Assembly (NCBI RefSeq): GCF_017315755.1
Contig: NZ_JAFLRJ010000114.1
Location: 1-64,000, forward strand
DNA: 64,000 nucleotides
Reading direction: 5' to 3'
Origin: Streptomyces beijiangensis
Lineage (GTDB): Bacteria > Actinomycetota > Actinomycetes > Streptomycetales > Streptomycetaceae
Part shown: positions 16,722 through 26,582 of the stretch, one piece after another
Layout: every line of letters starts with the position of its first letter
Numbering within the stretch: the stretch's first letter is position 1
The notes under the pieces: model-generated
What the model was told of the DNA's origin: nothing
The model's input: only the letters and a program-made list of their open reading frames with translations
The model's database searches: none
Made by a program: the position numbers and the translations under genes

Positions 16722-17990
16722 ATGATCATAAGTAAACGGCTGGCCGCCGGGGTGTGCGCGCTGCTCGCCGCCCTGGCCGTCGGCTTCTCCCCCACCGGTG
16801 CCGCAGCCGACGAGACGGACCCCGCGCAGTCCCCCAAGGTCGACCTCGTACTGGACGTCAGCGGTTCGATGCGGACGCGCGACATCGACGGACAGTCCCG
16901 GATGGCCGCCGCCAAGCAGGCGTTCAACGAGGTGCTCGACGCGGTCCCCTCCGACGTACAGCTCGGTATCCGCACCCTGGGCGCCGACTACCCGGGCAAC
17001 GACCGCAAGACCGGCTGCAAGGACACCGCACAGCTCTACCCGGTCGGCCCGCTCGACCGCACCGAGGCGAAGACCGCCGTGGCCACCCTCGCCCCCACGG
17101 GCTGGACGCCGATCGGTCCCGCCCTGCTCAAGGCGGCCGACGACCTCAAGGGCGGTGACGCGACACGACGGATCGTGCTCATCACCGACGGCGAGGACAC
17201 CTGTGCCCCGCTCGACCCGTGCGAGGTGGCCCGCTCCATCGCCGCACAGGGCACCCATCTGGTCGTCGACACGCTCGGCCTGGTCCCTGACGCCAAGATC
17301 CGCAAGCAGCTGACCTGTATCGCGGAGGCGACCGGCGGTACGTACTCCTCGGTGCAGCACACCGATGAACTCGCAGGCAGGGTGACCCAGTTGGTGGACC
17401 GGGCCGCAGATCCGGTGGCTGTACCCGTGGCGACCGAGGGCGCCGCACAGTGCACCGGCGCACCGCAGCTCAAGGCCGGCCTCTACACCGACCGCGAGCG
17501 GTTCTCCGAGCACCGCTGGTACCGGGTGGACGTGCTGCCGGGACAGGAACTGCGCGCCTCCGTGAGCGTCGGGGCCGACCGCGCCGTCAACCAGGACTAC
17601 GGCGTCCTGCTGCGGGCGGTGACCGCCTCAGGACGGGAGATCGTACGCGGCGAGCAGTCGGGGAACGGCCGGACCGATGTGATCTCCTCCGGTCTGCGCT
17701 ACCCCAAGGCACCGCAGGACGACGACGACACCGAGCCGGCACCCGAGACCGTCTGCCTGCAGGTCAGCAACTCCTTCTCGGCCCCGGCCTCCGTCAAGAC
17801 GACGCCCGGCCTGCCCGTCGAGCTCACCGTGGACCTGGTGAAGGCGCCCGACGCGGCGTCGGACGTGGCCGCCTTCGGCCTCGGCCGGGGCTGGTGGCTG
17901 CTGGGCGCCCTGGTGCTCACCGGCTTCCTCGCGGGTGTGCTGTGGGGCTGGATCGCCCGGTGGCGTGTAGCGGTATGGAGGACCAACTGA
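16722..17990 (+). CDS. secreted, membrane-anchored VWA-domain protein
   Basis: A 422-residue protein with signal peptide (residues 1-28, LAAGVCALLAALAVGF), a von Willebrand factor A domain from about residue 38 to 225 with an intact MIDAS start DVSGSMRTRD, and a beta-rich segment of about 170 residues. One C-terminal helix (WWLLGALVLTGFLAGVLWGWIA) ends in a short basic tail. It should therefore face outward and bind a divalent metal-dependent ligand. The next gene begins in its stop codon (TGATG), so the pair is translationally coupled. Confidence 0.87.
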   Translation: MIISKRLAAGVCALLAALAVGFSPTGAAADETDPAQSPKVDLVLDVSGSMRTRDIDGQSRMAAAKQAFNEVLDAVPSDVQLGIRTLGADYPGNDRKTGCKDTAQLYPVGPLDRTEAKTAVATLAPTGWTPIGPALLKAADDLKGGDATRRIVLITDGEDTCAPLDPCEVARSIAAQGTHLVVDTLGLVPDAKIRKQLTCIAEATGGTYSSVQHTDELAGRVTQLVDRAADPVAVPVATEGAAQCTGAPQLKAGLYTDRERFSEHRWYRVDVLPGQELRASVSVGADRAVNQDYGVLLRAVTASGREIVRGEQSGNGRTDVISSGLRYPKAPQDDDDTEPAPETVCLQVSNSFSAPASVKTTPGLPVELTVDLVKAPDAASDVAAFGLGRGWWLLGALVLTGFLAGVLWGWIARWRVAVWRTN

Positions 17991-18769
17991 TGTGTACGAC
18001 ACGTGTGATGGCCGCTGCGGCACTGGCCGCGGCAGCCCTCCTCACCACGGCGGGTCCCGCGGCCGCGGACTCCCCCTCGCCGAGCCCCTCGGTGAGCGGC
18101 AGCTCATCGGCCCCGACCCAGGCCGGCACCTCCTTCCGTACGGCGGCCGTCCTGCAACAGGACCAGCCGGGCACGGCCGACGCCTCCACCGGTGACTACC
18201 TCTACTGGGTGTTCCCGGCCGACGCCGGCCAGACGCCCACGGTCCGGGCCACGGTGACGCTCCCCGAAGCGGCCACCCGGCACGGCGCCGCCACCTGGCA
18301 GGTCGACGTCTACGACGGGCTGCGCCGCCGCCAGGCCTGCACCCACGGCAGCCAGACCAGGACCGCGGCGGCCGACGCCGCATCGGTCGAGCTGAAGTGC
18401 ACCCTGCGTCCGGTCCGCGCCTGGTCGGAACCCTGGGCCAACGACCCGCTGCCGGGCAGTTACTACGTACGCCTGACCGTCACCGGCCTGCCCGACGAGG
18501 ACCTGGGCCTGCCCGTGCACGCCGAGGCCGAGGCCACGGCGGCGGACGCGGGCGGCGCCCATGCGGTGGACGGCACCCTCGCCGCGCCGCTGGTGCCGGG
18601 GACCGCCACCGCGGCCACCGCTGCCGCCCCGTCTGACGACGGCTGGTCGTCGGGCTGGTGGACGGACCGCTGGCTGTGGACCGTCGGCGGCGGCGTCCTC
18701 GCCTCGCTGGCCGCGATCGGCGGCTACGCGCTCACCCGGGGCACCGGGAGGCGGCCCGTGCGCGCCTGA
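17990..18769 (+). CDS. secreted single-helix-anchored protein, partner of VWA protein
   Basis: A 259-residue protein of unrecognised family. It has a signal peptide ending near AGPAAADS, a Ser/Pro-rich linker, a beta-rich extracellular region with two cysteines (RRQACTHG and VELKCTLRP) that may form a disulfide, and a C-terminal helix LWTVGGGVLASLAAIGGYALT with an arginine-rich end. The architecture mirrors the VWA protein before it. ATG 17990 overlaps the VWA stop by one base and GGAGG lies eight bases upstream, so the two probably work together at the cell surface. A very strong terminator follows. Confidence 0.8.
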   Translation: MCTTRVMAAAALAAAALLTTAGPAAADSPSPSPSVSGSSSAPTQAGTSFRTAAVLQQDQPGTADASTGDYLYWVFPADAGQTPTVRATVTLPEAATRHGAATWQVDVYDGLRRRQACTHGSQTRTAAADAASVELKCTLRPVRAWSEPWANDPLPGSYYVRLTVTGLPDEDLGLPVHAEAEATAADAGGAHAVDGTLAAPLVPGTATAATAAAPSDDGWSSGWWTDRWLWTVGGGVLASLAAIGGYALTRGTGRRPVRA

Positions 18770-18790
18770 TCCGTACCGGAGAAACGACAG

Positions 18791-18821
18791 GGGCCCGCGG
18801 CGCATGCGCCGCGGGCCCTTT
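18791..18821 (+). terminator. intrinsic terminator
   Basis: A 28-base perfect palindrome (14-base arms starting GGGCCCGCGGCGCA) followed by TTT ends the VWA operon. It also lies downstream of the convergent SDR gene. Confidence 0.9.
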
Positions 18822-18861
18822 CGTACGGCGGCCGGCTCCGGCCGGGAGCGGGCCGCCGAGC

Positions 18862-20458
<1,597 letters not shown>

Positions 20459-20528
20459 GGCATGTGCTCCATTTCCCTGTGTCGTTCGTGGTGCGCGGAA
20501 CTGTCGTTCCGCCGGCCACCATACGACC

Positions 20529-20549
20529 GAGTGGCACGTTTTGCCACTC
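20529..20549. promoter_or_regulatory. TetR operator
   Basis: GAGTGGCA and TGCCACTC form a perfect 8-base inverted repeat with a 5-base centre (21 bases total). It lies between the SDR operon start (20458) and the tetR start (20594). Size and symmetry fit a TetR dimer site controlling both directions. Confidence 0.8.
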
Positions 20550-20593
20550 TGTCATAGTGTGCATCCTCACATCTCTGCACATACGCTTCCGGG

Positions 20594-21232
20594 GTGAGTC
20601 CTCAACAGCCCCAGCCGAGCCTGACCGAGCGCCGCAAGGCCGCCACCCAGCTCGACATCGCCCGCGCCGCCGCTGCGCTCTTCGCCGAGCAGGGACCCGC
20701 GGCCACCACCGCGGAGGACATCGCCGACCGGGCCGGGGTGGCGCTGCGCACCTTCTACCGGTACTTCCGGAACAAGCAGGACGCGGTCGGCCCCCTCCTC
20801 GCCGCCGGCGGAGACGCCTGGCGGGCCCTCCTGGAGGACGCGGAAGCGGGCGCCGACCTGCGTACCACCCTCGAACAGGCCGTCACCGCCACGCTCTCCG
20901 CATCGGGCGAGCACAGCGACGAGCAGTTCGAGACCACGCGCGGACTGCTGCGCGCGGCCCAGGACGACGCCACTCTGAGAGCCGTCTGGTACCGGGTCAA
21001 CCAGGAGTCGGAGGAGCGGCTCGTACCGGTCCTCACGCGGCTCGCCGGCGACGAGGCCGACGCTCTGGAGGTACGGCTGGCCGCGGCCGCCGCCACCAAC
21101 GCGATCCGGATCGCCATGGAGTCCTGGGCGGCGACCGACGCCCCCGCGACGGGCGCGAAGGGCTCCCCCGCCGCACTCGCGCTGCGCTGCCTGCGCGAGC
21201 TGACGGGCGGCATGAGATGGCCCGCGGCCTGA
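20594..21232 (+). CDS. TetR/AcrR-family regulator
   Basis: A 212-residue regulator. The N-terminal HTH is clear: AAAALFAEQGPAATTAEDIADRAGVALRTFYRYFRNKQDAV. The rest is a divergent ligand-binding domain of the kind common in Streptomyces. GTG 20594 lacks a good ribosome binding site; the start could be a few codons off. It is divergent from two SDR genes with a perfect operator in between, so autorepression and SDR control are the natural reading. Confidence 0.9.
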   Translation: MSPQQPQPSLTERRKAATQLDIARAAAALFAEQGPAATTAEDIADRAGVALRTFYRYFRNKQDAVGPLLAAGGDAWRALLEDAEAGADLRTTLEQAVTATLSASGEHSDEQFETTRGLLRAAQDDATLRAVWYRVNQESEERLVPVLTRLAGDEADALEVRLAAAAATNAIRIAMESWAATDAPATGAKGSPAALALRCLRELTGGMRWPAA

Positions 21233-21266
21233 GTCCGGCGCAAAGCCGCCCGTAAGGCCGCGGCAC

Positions 21267-22913
21267 TCAGTGGTGGTGCTGGTCGCCGCTGTCGATGGCC
21301 CGGTACTCCTCGACCGTGGCCTTGGGCACCTGCGAGCCGGGACCGTACATGGCATGGGCGAGCCTGGCCCGCAGCCGATCCGAACGCCTGGGGCTGCGCT
21401 GGACGCCATTGGCGTCGACCAGCGGCCCCAGCTCGAAGGGAGGGGGCTGCTCGTGCGCCGTGAGTTTGTGCAACTGCGCCTGGGTGAGCGGTTCGTGCAC
21501 CTCCACGAACTCGCCGTGCGGCAGCCGCTTGACGGTCCCGCTCTCCCGTCCGTGCAGGGCCAGTTCGCGGTCGTGCAGCTGCAGGCCCTGGCAGAAGCGG
21601 CGGGTGACGATGAAGGCCACCACGGGGGCGACGAAGAACGCGATCCGTACGAACCAGGTGATCGAGTTGATCGAGAGATGGAAGCGGGTGGCCCACAGGT
21701 CGTTGCCGCCGCCGATCAGCAGCACGGCGTACAGAGAGAGCCAGGCGACACCCAGCGCGGTGCGCGTCGGTGCGTTGCGCGGGCGCTCGGCGATGTGGTG
21801 TTCGCGCCGGTCGCCGGTCACCCAGGCCTCGATGAACGGGTAGACCGCGATCGCCATCATGATGAGGGGGAAGAGCGAGAACGGGATGAAGACACCCAGT
21901 TGCAGAGTGTGGCCCCAGGCGTTGATCTCCCATCCCGGCATCACCCGGATCAGCCCCTCGGAGAATCCCAGGTACCAGTCCGGCTGGGCGCCGGTGGAGA
22001 CATAGTCGGGACGGTAGGGGCCCATCAGCCAGACCGGGTTGATGGAGGCGATCGCGCCCATCACGGTCAGCACGCCGAAGACGAGGAAGAACATCCCGCC
22101 GGCCTTGGCGATGTAGATCGGCAGGAAGGGCGCTCCCACCACGTTCCGCTCGGTCCTTCCCGGCCCGGCGAACTGGGTGTGCTTGTGGTAGAAGACCAGG
22201 ATCAGATGGGCGACGACCAGCCCCAGCATGATCCCGGGCAGCAGCAGCACATGGACCGGATAGAGCCGCGGAATGATGTCGTGCCCCGGGAACTCCCCGC
22301 CGAAGAGGAAGAAGGAGAGGTACGTCCCCACCACGGGGACCGAGAGGATCGCCCCCTGCGCGAAGCGGATGCCGGTGCCCGACAGCAGGTCGTCGGGGAG
22401 CGAGTAGCCGGTGAGCCCGGTGATCAGGCCGAGCATCAACAGCGTCCAGCCGAAAAGCCAGTTGACCTCGCGCGGCTTGCGGAAGGCGCCCGTGAAGAAG
22501 ACCCGCATCATGTGCACGAGCATCCCGGCGACGAAGACCACCGCCGCCCAGTGATGGATCTGCCGGATGAGCAGACCGCCGCGCACGTCCATGCTGATGT
22601 TGACCGTGGACTCGTACGCCCGGGTCATGCGGACGCCGTTGAGCGGCTCGTACGAACCGTGGTAGATGACCTCCGCACCGCTCGGCTCGAAGAAGAGCGT
22701 CAGATAGACCCCGGTGAGGATGAGGATCAGAAAGCTGTAGAGACAGACCTCGCCCATCATGAACGACCAGTGGTCAGGGAAGATCTTGCGCATATTGGCC
22801 TTGGCCATCGCGCGCAGCCCGACCCTGGCGTCCGCCCAGTCGGCCAGCCGCTCGCCCTTGCCCTGCGGCTCGGTCCTTCCGCGGTGCTGAGTGCGCTCGG
22901 TACGTCCGCTCAT
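21267..22913 (-). CDS. orphan cytochrome b subunit (QcrB-like), copy 2
   Basis: A 548-residue second paralogue of the bc1 cytochrome b subunit, alike along its whole length to the copy at 6292. It has FPDHWSFMMGEVCLYSF, RQIHHWAAVVFVAGMLVHMMRVFF (haem ligands), LLLPGIMLGLVVAHLIL, and QPDWYLGFSEGLIRVMPGWEIN. The hydrophilic C-terminus RLPHGEFVEVHEPLTQAQLH is kept. ATG 22913 has GAGGGG six bases upstream; the frame extends further but without a better start. As with copy 1, no qcrA or qcrC gene is adjacent. The palindrome-like GTGACACGTCAC lies 28 bases before the start. Confidence 0.9.
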   Translation of the reverse strand: MSGRTERTQHRGRTEPQGKGERLADWADARVGLRAMAKANMRKIFPDHWSFMMGEVCLYSFLILILTGVYLTLFFEPSGAEVIYHGSYEPLNGVRMTRAYESTVNISMDVRGGLLIRQIHHWAAVVFVAGMLVHMMRVFFTGAFRKPREVNWLFGWTLLMLGLITGLTGYSLPDDLLSGTGIRFAQGAILSVPVVGTYLSFFLFGGEFPGHDIIPRLYPVHVLLLPGIMLGLVVAHLILVFYHKHTQFAGPGRTERNVVGAPFLPIYIAKAGGMFFLVFGVLTVMGAIASINPVWLMGPYRPDYVSTGAQPDWYLGFSEGLIRVMPGWEINAWGHTLQLGVFIPFSLFPLIMMAIAVYPFIEAWVTGDRREHHIAERPRNAPTRTALGVAWLSLYAVLLIGGGNDLWATRFHLSINSITWFVRIAFFVAPVVAFIVTRRFCQGLQLHDRELALHGRESGTVKRLPHGEFVEVHEPLTQAQLHKLTAHEQPPPFELGPLVDANGVQRSPRRSDRLRARLAHAMYGPGSQVPKATVEEYRAIDSGDQHHH

Positions 22914-22940
22914 GCGAATCCCCCTCAGGCGGCTACCAGA

Positions 22941-22952
22941 GTGACACGTCAC
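22941..22952. promoter_or_regulatory. short inverted repeat before cytochrome b copy 2
   Basis: GTGAC and GTCAC face each other across two bases. The GTGAC half also begins the longer inverted repeat before copy 1. The site is short, so it may be chance. Confidence 0.3.
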
Positions 22953-23002
22953 CATGCCGCAGCCAACAGGCTCCGCGTCAGGGGGAGTTACGCAAACGGC
23001 TG

Positions 23003-23039
23003 GGGGCGGCCCGGAGAGTGGTTCCCTCCGGGCCGCCCC
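23003..23039 (-). terminator. terminator of the subtilase gene
   Basis: A perfect 13-base stem (GGGGCGGCCCGGA with TCCGGGCCGCCCC, 11-base loop) lies just after the stop codon of the minus-strand subtilase gene. Confidence 0.8.
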
Positions 23040-23053
23040 GATGTGCGGTCGCG

Positions 23054-26000
23054 CTACTTGGCGCGGTAGGCGTCGATGACCTCCTGGGTCACCGTGTTGC
23101 CCTGCTTGTCGGTGGCCACGGCCTTGAGCGAGACGCTCTTGCCGGCCGCCGGGCTCAGCACCAGGGCCCGGTGGGCCAGGACCGCGGTCCTGATCCAGTG
23201 CGCGCCCTTGTCGTACGAGGCGTACACCTGCAGCGACTTCAGGTTGTCACCCGCGCCGGCGCCAAGCACCGCGACGGGGACGCCGAGCAGACGGTGCGCC
23301 GGAGTGGTGGAGTCGACCGCCAGCTTCGGGGTGAAGCGGACCGCGGACAGCGGGAGGAACGTCTGCTGCGCGGTGTTCGCCGAGGAGAACGTCCACTCCG
23401 TGCTGACCTTGGTCGACACGTCGGAGACGCCGCTGCGCGAGGCGGTGGCGGTCAGCCGGTAGTCGGCCTGGTCCGCCGGGACGGTGAAGGAGGCGCTCAG
23501 GGGAAGATTCGGCTTGCTGGAGACCAGCTCGCCGTTGCGGTACAGGCTGGTCTGCGCGCTGTCGACCAGGGACGCACTGTTGTGGCCCGCACTGTCGGCG
23601 AACAGCGGCACGGACGCGGAGATGGTGTTGCCGGACCGGACGGCGCCGGTCGAAGCCCCGTCGATCTGCGGGCCGAACACCCCGATGTTGTAGTCGAGTT
23701 GATACGTCTTGCCCGCCTCATAGGCGCGGCTGATGTCCTCCTGACGGGTCTCGATCAGCGTGCCGGCGGAGTCCCGCTGCTGGAAGTCGACGTCCCACTT
23801 CTGGCCGTCGTCCGCGGACACGTACATCCGGAAGTCGCGCGGGATCGGCAGGATGGGGGTGATGGACAGGCTGATGCCCATGCCGGTGTCGGGCCGCATC
23901 GACAGAGCGCCCTTCTTCCCCGGGGCGGGTGAACCGACCCGGACGTCCGCTGCGGCGAAGGCGTCCTTGCCGGGGTGGCGGGTGTAGCCGTCGGAGACCC
24001 GGTCGCCGGTCGTTCCGTAGGCGACGTTGTACTCGGTGCCGTCGGGTCGGGCGAAGTTGCCGTAGAACTCCTGCTTGACCTCATCCTGCTTGCCGGGGCC
24101 GCCGACGTTGCCGATGCGGATCTGGTCGAAGGAGTTCGCCAGGATGTACTTGGTGAGGGGGAAGAGCCATTCCACCTCGGCGCTGACGCGCACCAGGGTG
24201 GAGGCGGCCTGCGGGTCGGGCACGGTGATGTCGACGGGCTTGGCGTCCCGCGCGTCGATGGTGATCGTCTGGTCCTTGTCGACGACCAGCGACGGCTCGA
24301 AGAGCGAGTCGATCCCGGTGATGGTGTCGCCTTCGACCACCCTGACGATATTGCTGGCCATGTAGCGGCCCTTGGGCAGCCGGACGGTGGTGCCCGACGT
24401 GTTGTCGAGCGTGACGTTGGTGCCGACGCCTGCGCCTTCGAGGCCCGTGATCTTGGTCTCGAACTGCGTCGCGGGCTTGCCGTCGCGGTCGAGGTACTTG
24501 TAAGTCACCGCGTACGACTCGGTAGCGCGCTCGACGACCGCGGCGGTGGTGAGGACCTGGTCACCCGCCGTCGCCGTGATGCGCGCGTCGTACACGCCGT
24601 TGACGTCGCCGCCCAGGCGCGTGTCGGCGCTCACCTTCGCATCGGCGGTGCCGCCCGCGGGGACGGTCAACTGAGGGGCGCCGAGAGTGAACATGCCCTG
24701 CGGGGCCGGGGATCCGCCGGGTGCGGTGCCGCTGACGGTGAGGTCCAGGGTCACCGGCTGCGTTCCGAGGTTGCGGTAGGTGACGGTCTTCTCGACCGCC
24801 TGGTCGTCGTCGTGCGGCCAGGCCTGGGTGCCGTAGTTGATGCTCCCGGACTCCGCGACGACGGTCGTACGGATCGCCTTGGTGACGTCGATACGGCCAG
24901 AACCCTGCTGGTACGCGGGGAAGTTGCCCGGCGAGGTCGCCGAGGAGAGCAGCTCCTTGAGCTGCTGTCCTGTCCAGTCGGGGTGCTGCTGCTTGAGCAG
25001 CGCGGCGGCGCCCGCCACGTGCGGGGTGGCCATCGACGTACCGCTGGCGGCGGTGTAGCCGTCCGGTCCTGGCGTGCCCATCGTGGTACCCGCCGCGCGT
25101 GCGGCGACGATGCCCACGCCGGGCGCGGTGACGTCCGGCTTGATGGCACCGCCCCCGAGGCGCGGGCCGCTGCTGGAGAAGGAGGCCATGACGTCGTTCT
25201 TGTCGACGGCCCCGACGGTCAGCGCCGCGTCCGCGCTGCCCGGGGTGCCGACGGTGCCGTACTCACTCGGTCCCGCGTTGCCCGCGGCGATGACGAACAG
25301 CGGCCCACCGTCGGCGGAAAGGGTGTCGACCGCCTCCTCCAACGGGTCCGTGCCAACGTTGTCAGTGCCGCCGAGGCTCATGGAGACGATGTCGGCGTGC
25401 TGCTCGGCCGCCCACTCCATGCCGGCGAGGATCCAGGAGTCGGAGCCACTGCCGGAGTTGGCCAGGACCTTGCCGACCAGGAGCTGCGCGCCCGGCGCGA
25501 CGCCCTTGTACTTACCGCCGGACATGGCGCCCGTACCCACGATCGTGGAGGCGACGTGGGTGCCGTGGCCGTGGCCGTCCACGGCGCTGGGGTCCGTGGT
25601 GAAGTTCTTCGCCTCGGCCACCTGGCCCGCCAGGTCCGGATGCGTCTGGTCGATCCCGGTGTCCAGAACGGCGACCTTCACGCCCTTGCCGTCGAAGCCC
25701 GCCTTCCAGGCGTCGGGGGCGCCGATCTGCGGAACACTCACGTCCAGGGAGACCTTGGCCTGGCCGTCCAGCCAGACCTTCCTGACGCCCGGGGCGGTGG
25801 AACGGAGCCCTGCCTTGCCCTGGTCGGTGAGCGCCTGCCAGACGTCGGCGGCGCGGTCGACCGGTGCGGTGACGGCCTCGGCGTTGAGCTTGCTGTAACT
25901 GCGCGTGACCTCGACACCGTCCGCCGAGCGGAGTTCGGTCTTGGCCTCGGGCTTCTGTCCCGTGTACGAGACGATGAGGCCGAGCCCGTCCGGGTGGGCC

Positions 26001-26365
26001 TTGCGGTAGGCAGGCGCGGCGAGTTCGGTGACGTCGAACAGCCTGCGGTCCAGGGTGCCGGCGGCGACCAACTGCGCTGCGTCGGAGGGCACCACCTGGG
26101 TGTGGCCCTTGTACTGCGAGACCTCCACGGGTATGCGCTCACGCCCCGCGGCGCGTTCGATGCTGACGGGCGCGCCCTTGGCGTCGACCGCGATGCGGTC
26201 TCCGGTGATCAGCGTGACCCACTGCTCCGCGGCCGCGTCGGCCTTGAGGAGCGGTGTCGGATGCTCGGCGGCCGACGGTGCGGAGATCATCCCCACGGTC
26301 AGTGCCATGGCGGCGGTCGCGACGATGGCCGCGGCGCCGGTTCTCTGTGCTCTGGTGGACAACAC
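23054..26365 (-). CDS. large secreted subtilisin-like (S8) serine protease
   Basis: A 1103-residue exported protease. Signal peptide (residues 1-38, TGAAAIVATAAMALTVGM), a propeptide to about 210, then an S8 catalytic domain with the full triad: D235 (VLDTGID), H270 (HGHGTHVAS) and S444 (GTSMATPHVAG). The oxyanion Asn is in VIAAGNAGP. About 600 residues of beta-rich modules follow the catalytic domain, as in large Streptomyces subtilases; some probably bind cell surface or polymer. GTG 26365 is chosen because it opens the signal peptide; TTG 26362 would be better spaced from GGAG. It stands upstream of the two secreted hydrolases on the same strand, with its own terminator. Confidence 0.9.
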   Translation of the reverse strand: MLSTRAQRTGAAAIVATAAMALTVGMISAPSAAEHPTPLLKADAAAEQWVTLITGDRIAVDAKGAPVSIERAAGRERIPVEVSQYKGHTQVVPSDAAQLVAAGTLDRRLFDVTELAAPAYRKAHPDGLGLIVSYTGQKPEAKTELRSADGVEVTRSYSKLNAEAVTAPVDRAADVWQALTDQGKAGLRSTAPGVRKVWLDGQAKVSLDVSVPQIGAPDAWKAGFDGKGVKVAVLDTGIDQTHPDLAGQVAEAKNFTTDPSAVDGHGHGTHVASTIVGTGAMSGGKYKGVAPGAQLLVGKVLANSGSGSDSWILAGMEWAAEQHADIVSMSLGGTDNVGTDPLEEAVDTLSADGGPLFVIAAGNAGPSEYGTVGTPGSADAALTVGAVDKNDVMASFSSSGPRLGGGAIKPDVTAPGVGIVAARAAGTTMGTPGPDGYTAASGTSMATPHVAGAAALLKQQHPDWTGQQLKELLSSATSPGNFPAYQQGSGRIDVTKAIRTTVVAESGSINYGTQAWPHDDDQAVEKTVTYRNLGTQPVTLDLTVSGTAPGGSPAPQGMFTLGAPQLTVPAGGTADAKVSADTRLGGDVNGVYDARITATAGDQVLTTAAVVERATESYAVTYKYLDRDGKPATQFETKITGLEGAGVGTNVTLDNTSGTTVRLPKGRYMASNIVRVVEGDTITGIDSLFEPSLVVDKDQTITIDARDAKPVDITVPDPQAASTLVRVSAEVEWLFPLTKYILANSFDQIRIGNVGGPGKQDEVKQEFYGNFARPDGTEYNVAYGTTGDRVSDGYTRHPGKDAFAAADVRVGSPAPGKKGALSMRPDTGMGISLSITPILPIPRDFRMYVSADDGQKWDVDFQQRDSAGTLIETRQEDISRAYEAGKTYQLDYNIGVFGPQIDGASTGAVRSGNTISASVPLFADSAGHNSASLVDSAQTSLYRNGELVSSKPNLPLSASFTVPADQADYRLTATASRSGVSDVSTKVSTEWTFSSANTAQQTFLPLSAVRFTPKLAVDSTTPAHRLLGVPVAVLGAGAGDNLKSLQVYASYDKGAHWIRTAVLAHRALVLSPAAGKSVSLKAVATDKQGNTVTQEVIDAYRAK

Positions 26366-26437
26366 GTCTCCTGACGAGGTGCGTTCCTGAGGCCGAGGTG
26401 GCCCTGCAGGTCGGTGCAAACCGCAGCAGTATGCGCG

Positions 26438-26451
26438 TTGAAACGCTTCAA
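26438..26451. promoter_or_regulatory. LacI-type operator-like palindrome
   Basis: TTGAAACGCTTCAA has TTGAA/TTCAA arms around a central ACGC, similar to operators of LacI-family sugar regulators. It lies 73 bases before the subtilase start. No LacI gene is in the window. Confidence 0.35.
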
Positions 26452-26554
26452 TTGGAGAGGTCGGAGGTAAACAAGAGATCTCCGGAGTTCGCGGAACAGG
26501 ATCTTCCAGTACGAACAGAACACGCTTTCCCCAATCGTTGTGCAACTGCCCAAT

Positions 26555-26582
26555 CCTGAAGGGCCCTCAGAGAACCCTCAGG
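26555..26582 (-). terminator. possible terminator hairpin
   Basis: CCTGAAGGG can pair with CCCTCAGG with one bulge. It overlaps the stop codon of the large secreted hydrolase gene. Confidence 0.4.
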
